33,196 nt of DNA from Chloroflexota bacterium (GTDB lineage Bacteria; Chloroflexota; UBA6077; FW602-bin22; JAMCYS01), in NCBI GenBank assembly GCA_023473795.1, contig JAMCYS010000138.1, forward strand, positions 27,725 to 60,920, in the 5' to 3' direction. Below are positions 24,863-31,579 of this stretch, piece by piece (the stretch's first letter is position 1; each line of letters opens with the position of its first letter). A program made the translations under genes and the position numbers. The notes beneath the pieces are model-generated. The model made no database searches. It saw nothing but the letters and a program-made list of their open reading frames with translations, and was not told the origin of the DNA.

Positions 24863-25215
24863 GGCGCTTGAATTGGCCAGCGGTACTGGTGATCCTGTTA
24901 GCATTGATCGCCGACCTGTCCATCGTGGCCGACTTCGGCCAGCCCTGGAGACCCCTTCTCGTGTTTGCGTTTCTGGTGATCGGCCCCGGGTTGCCGCTGG
25001 TGCGACTGCTGCGCCTCTCCCAGCCCGGCGCGGTGCTCACTTTGGCGGTCGTCCTCAGCCTGGCTCTTGACACGGCTGTCGCCGAGGGTTTGGTTATGAC
25101 ACGTCTGTGGTCTGCCGGCGCCGCCCTGGCAATACTGATCATAGTCGCAGTCGCCGGCGCTGGGGCAGACCTGCTTGCCTCTAGCCGTCGAGAAAGTCGA
25201 GGGCTCCTCCAATGA
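24859..25215 (+). CDS. small membrane protein of unknown function
   Basis: This 118-residue protein has three or four hydrophobic segments (near 5-25, 30-50, 60-78 and 85-105) with few charged residues. The motif FAFLVIGPGLPLVRLL resembles the P-G-x-P-x-x-R turn seen in some DUF1616-type membrane proteins of archaea and Chloroflexota, but the match is weak. Its start overlaps the stop of the GT-C-like gene, and its stop overlaps the next start, so it is translationally coupled to both. It may be an accessory subunit of that membrane protein. Confidence 0.6.
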   Translation: MRRLNWPAVLVILLALIADLSIVADFGQPWRPLLVFAFLVIGPGLPLVRLLRLSQPGAVLTLAVVLSLALDTAVAEGLVMTRLWSAGAALAILIIVAVAGAGADLLASSRRESRGLLQ

Positions 25216-25472
25216 ATGCCCTTGTGGAGCAGCCGGTCACGGTCCTGTTGCGGACCGCCGTCGACGTCGCTCAGTCCTGGGGCAGCTACGGTTGGATACT
25301 GGGCCTGCTGCTCATAGCCGCCCTCACGGCCAAGGAGCTGCTGCGGGCCTACGGTTGGCCGCAGACGGACCGGCGGATGCGCGCCCTCAACATCGCCGTG
25401 CTGCCGCTGCTCTTGTTGTTCTCGGCGGCCGTCGTGGAGCGGCTAGTGTCCGTCCTCTTGGCGTCCGCTTGA
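25212..25472 (+). CDS. small membrane protein of unknown function, last gene of locus
   Basis: This 86-residue protein has two strong hydrophobic segments (WILGLLLIAALTA near 28-40 and IAVLPLLLLFSAAVV near 61-75) separated by a basic loop. I do not recognise the family. The ATG overlaps the previous stop (ATGA). It ends 16 bases before the convergent stop of the GH16 gene, with no terminator hairpin visible between them. Its size and coupling suggest an accessory part of the GT-C-like protein two genes upstream. Confidence 0.55.
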   Translation: MNALVEQPVTVLLRTAVDVAQSWGSYGWILGLLLIAALTAKELLRAYGWPQTDRRMRALNIAVLPLLLLFSAAVVERLVSVLLASA

Positions 25473-25488
25473 CGCGGCTGGTGCCCGA

Positions 25489-26496
25489 TCAGTGCTGCCA
25501 GACCCGTACGTAATCCACGGCCAGCGTGGCTGGGAAAGTCACGGTCTCGTCCGGACCTGGATCGCCGCGGATGGCCAGGGTGAACAAGATAACCATGGGC
25601 GTGTGCGGGATGCGATCGACGGGCGTGAAGCGCTTGCGCTCCACCCCGTCGATGTACCAAACCAGCGAGTTGGGCGTCCACTCGATGCCAAAGACGTGCC
25701 AGTCAGCCGAGAAGTCGGGTCCGGTGAAGTGGGTGCTGTTGAAGTCGTGCCCTCCCTGGGGCAGCAGGTAGTGGACGATCATCTCTATCTTGTTCGAATC
25801 GGGATTGCCGACCCTCTCGGCGATGTCGACCTCTGGCGGCCAGGACCCGTTCGCTGGGTTTAGCCAGAAAGCCGGGCACACGCCACTGCCGGCAGGGATC
25901 TTGAGGCGGGCTTCCGCGTAGCCGTACTGAAAGGCGAACCCTGGACCCGTGGCCGGCCCGGCGCCTGAGGCGACCATGCCCGAGACGTAGTCATAGGTCT
26001 GCCCGTCCGTGCCCTTGTAACGCTGCGGTTGCACGCTCAGGTCCAGTTGGCCGTTGGCTACCTGCACCTGCCGCGGCAAGTACCACTGCAGTTCGTCGTT
26101 GCCCACGCTGGTGCAGCCTTTGGCCGGCTCGAACCAGGGGTAGCAGGTGGTCCACTTGCCGCGGTCCAAGGCAGCGCCGGCGAACTCGTCCTGGAAGACG
26201 AGGTTCCAGCCTGTGGTCCGGCCAACCGGCAGTAGGGCCGCCGGAGGGCGGGCCGTAGCCTCCGCTGGCGCCGCGGCCGCTGGCGCGCCCGAGCCGGGCA
26301 CGAAGGCGGCTATGGTCGGCAATGGCGTCGGCGTGGGCGGGATGGCTGTGGCCGTCGGGGTTGGCACTTTCGCTAGGGGGGGCGGGGGCGCGGTTACGTG
26401 CACCAGGGGTGGCAGGGTAAGGGCCAGCACGGCGATCACCAATATGGTCAAGAGCGCGTAGACGGCCACTGATATCCCGAAGCTGGCCTTCTTCAT
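25489..26496 (-). CDS. secreted GH16 glycoside hydrolase
   Basis: This 335-residue protein belongs to glycoside hydrolase family 16 (beta-glucanases, carrageenases, agarases, transglycosylases). The catalytic signature E-x-D-x-x-E is intact as EVDIAE (E222, D224, E227). Other landmarks are WNLVFQDEF (97-105) and WHVFGIEWTPNSLVWYIDG. An N-terminal membrane segment (residues 10-30) acts as signal or anchor, followed by a Thr/Pro/Ala-rich linker (36-90). The catalytic domain is paralogous to that of the next GH16 protein (shared KWTTCYPWF and ELQWYLP). Convergence with the glycan operon suggests it remodels that polymer, but substrate specificity cannot be read from the motif alone. Confidence 0.92.
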   Translation of the reverse strand: MKKASFGISVAVYALLTILVIAVLALTLPPLVHVTAPPPPLAKVPTPTATAIPPTPTPLPTIAAFVPGSGAPAAAAPAEATARPPAALLPVGRTTGWNLVFQDEFAGAALDRGKWTTCYPWFEPAKGCTSVGNDELQWYLPRQVQVANGQLDLSVQPQRYKGTDGQTYDYVSGMVASGAGPATGPGFAFQYGYAEARLKIPAGSGVCPAFWLNPANGSWPPEVDIAERVGNPDSNKIEMIVHYLLPQGGHDFNSTHFTGPDFSADWHVFGIEWTPNSLVWYIDGVERKRFTPVDRIPHTPMVILFTLAIRGDPGPDETVTFPATLAVDYVRVWQH

Positions 26497-26546
26497 AACG
26501 TTGCCGGACCGCCCGTTTTCCTGCCCGAATGAACGCCTACTAGTCT

Positions 26547-26552
26547 ACTATA
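26547..26552 (-). promoter_or_regulatory. possible -10 box of the first GH16 gene
   Basis: The minus strand reads TATAGT about 50 bases before the GH16 start. No good -35 box matches it, so this is tentative. The remaining bases between the two GH16 genes hold only the terminator described separately. Confidence 0.25.
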
Positions 26553-26662
26553 GCGCGAACCGTGCCATACATCTACCGGTTGGCGGGGCAGGCAGCCTGG
26601 TGGGGAGCCTCTCAGTCAGCTTAGCGACCAGGAAGGTCACGGGGTGCCGACGCGGTGGCAGT

Positions 26663-26697
26663 AAAAGGAGCCTGCCCCGTGGTAAAGGCAGACTCCT
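26663..26697 (-). terminator. intrinsic terminator of the GH16-CBM32 gene
   Basis: On the minus strand an 11-bp stem (AGGAGTCTGCC pairing with GGCAGGCTCCT, one mismatch) with a 10-base loop is followed directly by TTTTA. It begins about 33 bases after the stop codon of the GH16-CBM32 gene, the expected place for a Rho-independent terminator. Confidence 0.75.
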
Positions 26698-26729
26698 CGC
26701 CGTTCAATAGCAGGTGTCGGGTTTAGGCG

Positions 26730-28343
26730 CTACTTGGTCCAGCCCCGCACGTAGTCGATCTCCATCGCGGCCGGGAAGGGCGTGCTGCCATCCGGTGGGT
26801 TGTTGCCGTCGATCGCCAGGTTCAAGAGGATGTACATCGGCTTCGCCGGAATACCCGCGGTATTGGTGAACGTCTTCCTGGCCACGCCGTCGACGTACCA
26901 GACGAGAGAGGTCGGCGACCAGGATAGGCCTATGGTGTGAAAGCCGGCCGTGAAGTCGGGCCCGGTGAAGTTGGTGAGGTCTTGCTGGTGCCCCGAGCCG
27001 CCGTTCCAGTGGACGTTGAAGGTTACTTGGTTGGGGTTGCCCCAGTTCTCCAGGACATCTACCTCGGGCGGCCAGCTCTGATCGGCCGGCAGGGTCCAGA
27101 AGGCGGGCCACATCCCCTTACCGGCCGGCAGCTTCACCCGCGCTTCGATGAACCCGTACTGGTAAGAGAACTTGGACGGCCCGCTTGAAATCATGCCCGA
27201 CGTATAGTTGTAAGTCTTACCGTTCGTGCCGGTGACCGTGCGCTTTTGCGCGGTCAACTTCGCCACGCCGTTGCCAACCGAGACGCCGTCCGGCAAGTAC
27301 CACTGCAGCTCGTTGTTGCCCGCGTTGGTGCAGCCCGTCTGCGCGTTGAACCAAGGATAGCAGGTGGTCCACTTGCTGGTGTTCAGGCCACCGTCGAACT
27401 CGTCGCGGAAGGCCAGATTCCAGGGGGACGAGTCACCCAGAGGACCGGGGTTGCCCGAACTTGTCGGGGTTGCCGTCGGCGCCGGCGGTGGCGTAGCGGT
27501 AGCCGTGGGCGTCGCCGGGACGGAACTGGCCGTCGGCGAGGTCGCGGGCCGCGGCGTGTTGGTCGGCACCACGACCGGTGCCGTGGTGGCCGTGGCGACC
27601 GGCGTATTGGTGGGGGCTACACTTGCCGTGCCATAGGCCTCCATCTCCCAAAGGGAGTAACCCCATTCGGTGCCTCTCTGGGTGCCGTAGACCCGCACGT
27701 AGCGGCCGCTGTTGTTCACCACCAGGTCTTCCACCCCTCCGCCGCCGGTGGCAGTAGAGTAGACCGTCCGCCAATTGATCGCATCGTCGGACAGTTGAAT
27801 CTGGTAGGCCTTGCCGTAGGCTCCTTCCCAGTTTAGCCTGACGCGGTTGACCGCGTAGGTCCGGCCGAGGTCCACGGAGAGCCATTGCGGATCGCTGAAC
27901 TGGCTGGACCAACGGAGGCTGGTATCGCCGTCGACGGCGAAGCCGGCAGTGTAGCTGGCGGACTCGAGCGACGAGGCCGTCGCGGGCCGCTGGAGGGCGA
28001 GGTTGGGACCAGCGCCTGTTACCGTCGCGGTAGGTGGCACCGTAGTGGCCGTCGCCTCGGTAGTGGGCGTCGGCGGCACGCTGGTCGGCGTGGCGTCCTG
28101 CCGCGAGCCGCCGCGATTGGAGTTAGGGGAGCGGTTTGCGTCACCGAGCCCAGTCGCGGTCCCGGTCAGAGCCTTGTCTGGGCTTGCCGCCGACACGCGG
28201 TCAATCGCCCGGGTGCTGCCGGAGAGCGAGAGAAGGACGAAGATCGCCAGCAAGCCATAGACCGCCAGCATTCTTCCCGAGCGCCGGAGCTTGGCGCGCA
28301 ACCATCCCCTGCCCGAGTCCCGGTCTCTACGGTTCCCTACCAT
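26730..28343 (-). CDS. secreted GH16 glycoside hydrolase with CBM32-like domain
   Basis: This 537-residue exported protein has a signal/anchor segment near residues 26-46 (LAVYGLLAIFVLLSLSG), a Thr/Pro linker, a CBM32/F5-8C-like carbohydrate-binding domain at about 114-240, a second Thr/Pro linker and a GH16 domain from about 306 to the end. The catalytic motif EVDVLE is intact (E427, D429, E432). It hydrolyses or transglycosylates a beta-linked polysaccharide outside the cell. The CBM closely matches that of the propeller-like protein at 19363-21342, and the GH16 domain matches its downstream neighbour. ATG 28343 follows GGAGG by 11 bases; GTG 28349 (spacing 5) is equally plausible. A longer reading frame to 28535 has an Arg-rich unlikely N-terminus. 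Confidence 0.92.
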   Translation of the reverse strand: MVGNRRDRDSGRGWLRAKLRRSGRMLAVYGLLAIFVLLSLSGSTRAIDRVSAASPDKALTGTATGLGDANRSPNSNRGGSRQDATPTSVPPTPTTEATATTVPPTATVTGAGPNLALQRPATASSLESASYTAGFAVDGDTSLRWSSQFSDPQWLSVDLGRTYAVNRVRLNWEGAYGKAYQIQLSDDAINWRTVYSTATGGGGVEDLVVNNSGRYVRVYGTQRGTEWGYSLWEMEAYGTASVAPTNTPVATATTAPVVVPTNTPRPATSPTASSVPATPTATATPPPAPTATPTSSGNPGPLGDSSPWNLAFRDEFDGGLNTSKWTTCYPWFNAQTGCTNAGNNELQWYLPDGVSVGNGVAKLTAQKRTVTGTNGKTYNYTSGMISSGPSKFSYQYGFIEARVKLPAGKGMWPAFWTLPADQSWPPEVDVLENWGNPNQVTFNVHWNGGSGHQQDLTNFTGPDFTAGFHTIGLSWSPTSLVWYVDGVARKTFTNTAGIPAKPMYILLNLAIDGNNPPDGSTPFPAAMEIDYVRGWTK

Positions 28344-28700
28344 CCCCACATCCCCCTCCAGTTTGCTGCCACCCCCGATCGAGCCCCCGTCACCGGCAGC
28401 CGGATCGATACGCCAACTTGCTCGCCGTTCGCGTTGGGCGAGTGCCTGGCAGACGACCCGCGCGCCCTCTTGTGCGGGCTTGCGCCTCCTTCGCCGTCGG
28501 GGTTGGCCAGTAATTACAGGCGGCGAAACAGACAAGCGAGATCGGCCTTCGCAGCCTGTCGCGCAACCTGCCGCCAGTATGACGGGTCAGACTACGACCG
28601 TATATAGGCAAATAGTCCTAGGCGTAGAACCCTAGTTACCTATTGCGGAGTTGAAGGGAGCACACGCGCCGCCGCTCGGCAGGGGAGCGGTAGAGGAAAA
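28344..28700. other. intergenic region upstream of GH16-CBM32
   Basis: About 360 bases lack a credible gene. TATATA at 28601-28606 in a short AT-rich patch could be part of a minus-strand promoter, which would leave a leader of about 250 bases. No clear -35 box is visible. Confidence 0.3.
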
Positions 28701-28732
28701 ACGTGGCCGGCAGCCTTGGCTGCCGGCCACGT
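28697..28732 (-). terminator. intrinsic terminator of the lipoprotein/DUF5666-like unit
   Basis: A perfect 15-bp inverted repeat (28701-28715 with 28718-28732, ACGTGGCCGGCAGCC) is followed on the minus strand by TTTT. It lies 66 bases after the stop of the DUF5666-like gene. This is the strongest terminator in the window. Confidence 0.85.
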
Positions 28733-28798
28733 GAAGGCACGGAGAAGGTGCTCGAGGCGGCGGGTCCTGCCCGAGCCTGGGCTTATCGTGGGCCGAAG

Positions 28799-29500
28799 TT
28801 AGTCCTCGGCCTCCTCGCCGTCGCCGTCTGGCTGGCCCGCGTGGTTGCCGTGGAGGACGATAGCGGTGGCCGTCTTATCGGACTCGCGGGCCACGACGGT
28901 GACCATCTTGCCCGTCCACGGACCGAAGTCGAAGTAATTGCCGCCGCTCTTGAACGTCGTCACGGTGGGACCGTTCTTGACGGTGGTGCCGTCGCCGGCA
29001 GTAAACTCGATCGCGTCCCCGCCATTCGCCGGCGTAACCGTCACCGTGTAGGTGTTGGTTACGCCCTCCAGGGTGCCGGTGACGTGGACGAAGGCGCTGC
29101 CCGGGATCAAGTGGACCCGCCGCGCCATCTGGTATCCGTCGCCCGTGGTCTTGTTCAGCAGCTGCACGACGACCACGTCGTCCACGGCAAAAGCGGTGAG
29201 CGTCGCGTTCTTGCGCCCCGGCCATTTGATGTCGGCGTCCGACACGTCGACCAGGACGTCCCCATACTTGGCGCTATTCACGGTCCACTGGTCTTTGTCG
29301 TCACCATTTATCGCCGTGATCTGGCCCTGGAAGGTCTTGCCCTTGAGAGCCGAAGGCGTGCCCGTGGCCTCGGCGGTGGCCTCTACCTTCGGGCCCTTGT
29401 CCGGCTTGTCGTCCTTGGGCTTGGGATCGGCCAACACCGTGCCGACCGAGCTGAGGAGGAGCAGGAGAACGCCGACGAGCAACAACGCCTTGCGCCACAT
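28799..29500 (-). CDS. secreted DUF5666-like protein
   Basis: This 233-residue protein has a clear signal peptide (MWRKALLLVGVLLLLLSSVG, cleavage probably after VLA), an acidic/basic low-complexity stretch (DPKPKDDKPDKGP) and beta-rich repeats such as FQGQITAINGDDKDQWTV and VHVTGTLEGVTNTYTVTV. These resemble the short OB-like units of DUF5666, whose function is unknown. The C-terminus is acidic (DGDGEEAED). The start at 29500 has GAGG eight bases upstream; ATG 29506 and GTG 29509 lie too close to that site. It follows the lipoprotein gene after 19 bases and shares its promoter and terminator, so the two probably act together at the cell surface. Confidence 0.75.
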   Translation of the reverse strand: MWRKALLLVGVLLLLLSSVGTVLADPKPKDDKPDKGPKVEATAEATGTPSALKGKTFQGQITAINGDDKDQWTVNSAKYGDVLVDVSDADIKWPGRKNATLTAFAVDDVVVVQLLNKTTGDGYQMARRVHLIPGSAFVHVTGTLEGVTNTYTVTVTPANGGDAIEFTAGDGTTVKNGPTVTTFKSGGNYFDFGPWTGKMVTVVARESDKTATAIVLHGNHAGQPDGDGEEAED

Positions 29501-29519
29501 AACCATCACCTCGTGCCTC

Positions 29520-30056
29520 TTACTCTCGCACGGCCACGATCTGCTGCCGCAGTTCTTGGCCGGCGGCGTCGCTGGCGATGATCTCCACCAGCGTCATGTC
29601 GTCGTCCAGGGGCACGTCCGCCCGGAAGCCGCCGCTGGCGTCCGGTTGGACCAGCCTGCCGTTGATGCTGAGCACCGCGCCGGGACGGGTCCGCCCCGCC
29701 ACCGTTAGCGTCCGGGCCGCGGCCGGCACCTCCACGGTGTCCTCGGCCGGCTCGTCGACCGCGAGCAACAAAGGCCCGCTGGCGGTCGGCACTCTGGCCG
29801 GGATCGCCGCCCGAGTCGGCGTGGCGCTGGGCACCACGCCGACTCGGGCGGGCGTGGCGACCGGCGCGCTGCCGGTCGGCGTGACTTGGGCAACGGCGCT
29901 GGTGGGCGACGCGGCCACAAGCGTCGGCGTACTGGTCGAGGCACTGAACGGTTGCTGGCTTGGTGCCACGGCGACCGGGGAGGGGGCAGGCGCGCCGGAG
30001 GCGCAGCCAACCACCGCCAAAGCCACCACGAACACCGCGCCCAACAGCCAGCGCAT
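29520..30056 (-). CDS. lipoprotein with Ig-like (glucodextranase-B type) domain
   Basis: This 178-residue protein has a lipoprotein signal peptide: MRWLLGAVFVVALAVVGC, with lipobox VVGC and C18 as the lipidated residue. A Ser/Thr/Pro/Ala-rich spacer of about 85 residues follows. The last 75 residues (VDEPAEDTVEVPAAARTLTV, GAVLSINGRLV, GFRADVPLDDDMTLVEIIA) match the bacterial Ig-like glucodextranase-B pattern, usually a structural or carbohydrate-contacting module. ATG 30056 has GGGG eight bases upstream; a longer frame to 30101 adds an Arg-rich extension that would spoil the signal peptide. It is the first gene of a two-gene unit with the DUF5666-like protein. Confidence 0.8.
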   Translation of the reverse strand: MRWLLGAVFVVALAVVGCASGAPAPSPVAVAPSQQPFSASTSTPTLVAASPTSAVAQVTPTGSAPVATPARVGVVPSATPTRAAIPARVPTASGPLLLAVDEPAEDTVEVPAAARTLTVAGRTRPGAVLSINGRLVQPDASGGFRADVPLDDDMTLVEIIASDAAGQELRQQIVAVRE

Positions 30057-30108
30057 GGACACTTCCCCGCCGCGCGCACGCTTGCCGGTGCGCCTGGTCA
30101 TCGACGCT

Positions 30109-30139
30109 ATTATAACGCGCCTGCCACTGGCTTGTTACA
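30109..30139 (-). promoter_or_regulatory. promoter of the lipoprotein unit
   Basis: The minus strand has a perfect -10 TATAAT (30114-30109), about 50 bases before the start codon. Upstream, TGTAAC (30139-30134) at 19 bases is a poor -35 candidate. The -10 box is convincing, the -35 is not. Confidence 0.55.
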
Positions 30140-30183
30140 GGCGGCGAGGGAATGGAGGCCGTACTTTCTGGCTACCCCAACCT

Positions 30184-30218
30184 GGCCCCTGCCGTGGCGG
30201 GTCCGGCGGGCAGGGGCC
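30184..30218. repeat. inverted repeat behind the kinase fragment
   Basis: GGCCCCTGCC (30184-30193) pairs perfectly with GGCAGGGGCC (30209-30218) around a 15-base loop. No T-run follows on either strand, so a terminator role for the minus-strand cheR unit is uncertain. Confidence 0.4.
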
Positions 30219-30310
30219 GCGGGATGAGCTTCGCCCTGGCGCTGGCCCCAGTTCAGCCAGAGGAGCAACGGGCCGAAGAGCGCCCAGGAGAGTCCCGCCC
30301 ACGGCGCGGC

Positions 30311-30553
30311 CTATCGCTCCGGCACAGGAACCGCGGCGTCGGCCAGCGGCAGGGCCACGTGGAAGACGCTGCGTTGGCCCACCGCGCTGTCGACCCAGAT
30401 GCGTCCACCGTGTGCTTCGACGAACTGCTTGCTGATGTAGAGGCCGATGCCCATGCCCTCGCCCGTCATCCGTTTCGCCTCGTCGTGGCGGAAGTAGGCG
30501 CGGAAGAGCTGTGCCGCGGCGTCAGGCGGGATGCCGATGCCCTGGTCAACCAC
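30311..30553 (-). pseudogene. C-terminal fragment of a sensor histidine kinase
   Basis: The 80 residues match only the last half of a HATPase_c domain: DQGIGIPP (G1 box), LFRAYFRHD (F-box region), GMGIGLYISKQFVEAHGG (G2 box) and SVFHVALPL at the end. The N-box, the phospho-acceptor helix and all sensor parts are missing. The fragment begins seven bases after the cheR-like stop codon, so a deletion probably joined the two. It could be read from GTG 30553 but would lack the ATP-binding asparagine, so kinase activity is not expected. It resembles the CheR-plus-kinase arrangements found in signalling loci, now decayed. Confidence 0.75.
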
Positions 30554-30560
30554 GGCTGGT

Positions 30561-31406
30561 TCAAGACGCCTTGCGAAACAGCCGCGCTTGCCGGTCGGCC
30601 ACGGCGAAGGCGGAGAGAGGCGGCTCGCCCAGCCACTCGGCTTCTCCCAGGCAGAGGAAGCCGCCCGGGGCCAGGCTCGCGGCCAACAAACTCTCCACCC
30701 GCTGCTGGGTCGGCAAGTCGAAGTAGATCAAGACGTTGCGACAGAGGACCAGGTCGAAGTCCCGGCCCGGCGGCCCCGCCGCGGTGAGGTCGTGCGCTTG
30801 GAACCGCACCAGCTCGCGGACGGCTGGTTCCAGCAGGTAACTGGGACCGTGACGTCCCGCCTGCAAGGCGAAATACTCTGCCACCTGCTCGGCGGGCAGT
30901 TCCGCCAGTGCCGCCGGGCGGTAGAGACCCGCGCGAGCCACGGCCAGGGCACCCTCGTGCACGTCGGTGCCCAGAACGCTCCCTGCCAGGCCGGCGCGGC
31001 GCAGCAGCAGTGCCAGGCTGTAGGCCTCCTCGCCCCAGCCACAACCGGCACTCCAGAGGGAGAGAGCCGCTCCCCGCCGGCAGCGAGCCCTTTCCGGCAG
31101 CACCAGCTCGGCGAGCTTGGCAAAGACGTAGGCGTCGCGACAGAAGCGGCTGACCTTGATGGTGAGATGGCCGATCAGTGCCTCTATCTCAGACTCGTCC
31201 CGGCGCAGCCTCGCCAGGTACTGTCCCAGGTCGGACGCGCGGGCCAGCGCCGCCCGGCCAAGCACCCGGCGTTCCACCATACTACGACGGCAGACGCGGA
31301 AGTCCAGGCCTCGCCGCTCCCGTAGGAGGGCCCGAATCGCCTCCAGTTCGGCTGCCTTGTCGGCAGCAAAGCCGGCGACGGCCGGCTTTGTCTCGTTCTC
31401 TCGCAA
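30561..31406 (-). CDS. CheR-type protein-glutamate methyltransferase
   Basis: This 281-residue protein has the two-domain CheR layout. The N-terminal helical domain includes RRSMVERRVLGR. The SAM-binding domain has LSLWSAGCGWGEEAYSLALLL (motif I), VLGTDVHEGALAVARAGLY and FDLVLCRNVLIYFD, all characteristic of CheR. CheR enzymes methylate glutamates of chemoreceptors. No receptors or other che genes are present here, so it probably serves an alternative sensory pathway or is an orphan. The TTG start at 31406 is weakly supported (GGAG only three bases away). The fragment of a histidine kinase directly downstream suggests that it once formed part of a signalling pair. Confidence 0.88.
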   Translation of the reverse strand: MRENETKPAVAGFAADKAAELEAIRALLRERRGLDFRVCRRSMVERRVLGRAALARASDLGQYLARLRRDESEIEALIGHLTIKVSRFCRDAYVFAKLAELVLPERARCRRGAALSLWSAGCGWGEEAYSLALLLRRAGLAGSVLGTDVHEGALAVARAGLYRPAALAELPAEQVAEYFALQAGRHGPSYLLEPAVRELVRFQAHDLTAAGPPGRDFDLVLCRNVLIYFDLPTQQRVESLLAASLAPGGFLCLGEAEWLGEPPLSAFAVADRQARLFRKAS

Positions 31407-31460
31407 GCTCTCCGAGCCTTACTAGCAGTCCTGCCGCCGTGACAATCGAAAACCAGAGCT

Positions 31461-31495
31461 CGGCCATAGGCCGCCTGGGCCATAGGTTATCCTAT
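31461..31495. promoter_or_regulatory. palindromic sites between cheR-like and ferredoxin-like genes
   Basis: Two direct copies of GGCCATAGG (31462-31470, 31478-31486) lie 16 bases apart. The first sits in the dyad CGGCC-ATA-GGCCG (31461-31473), and the second forms ATAGG-TTAT-CCTAT (31482-31495). Their place between divergent genes suggests an operator, although the binding protein is unknown. Confidence 0.4.
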
Positions 31496-31579
31496 CATGT
31501 GGTTTAATAGGTGGATGATCGGCGTGACACGGGCCTGCCCCAGTCATGGGCAAGCCGAAGGCCGTCCGGGGAGGGGGAA

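Noticed and set aside
28514-30147. 13-base match TTACAGGCGGCGA at 28514 and 30135, both upstream of minus-strand genes
   Set aside because: Several exact 13-mers are expected by chance in 33 kb of GC-biased sequence.
30466-31044. Minus-strand open frame of 192 codons overlapping cheR
   Set aside because: Out of frame with the clear CheR motifs and of Arg/Gly/Pro-rich shadow composition.
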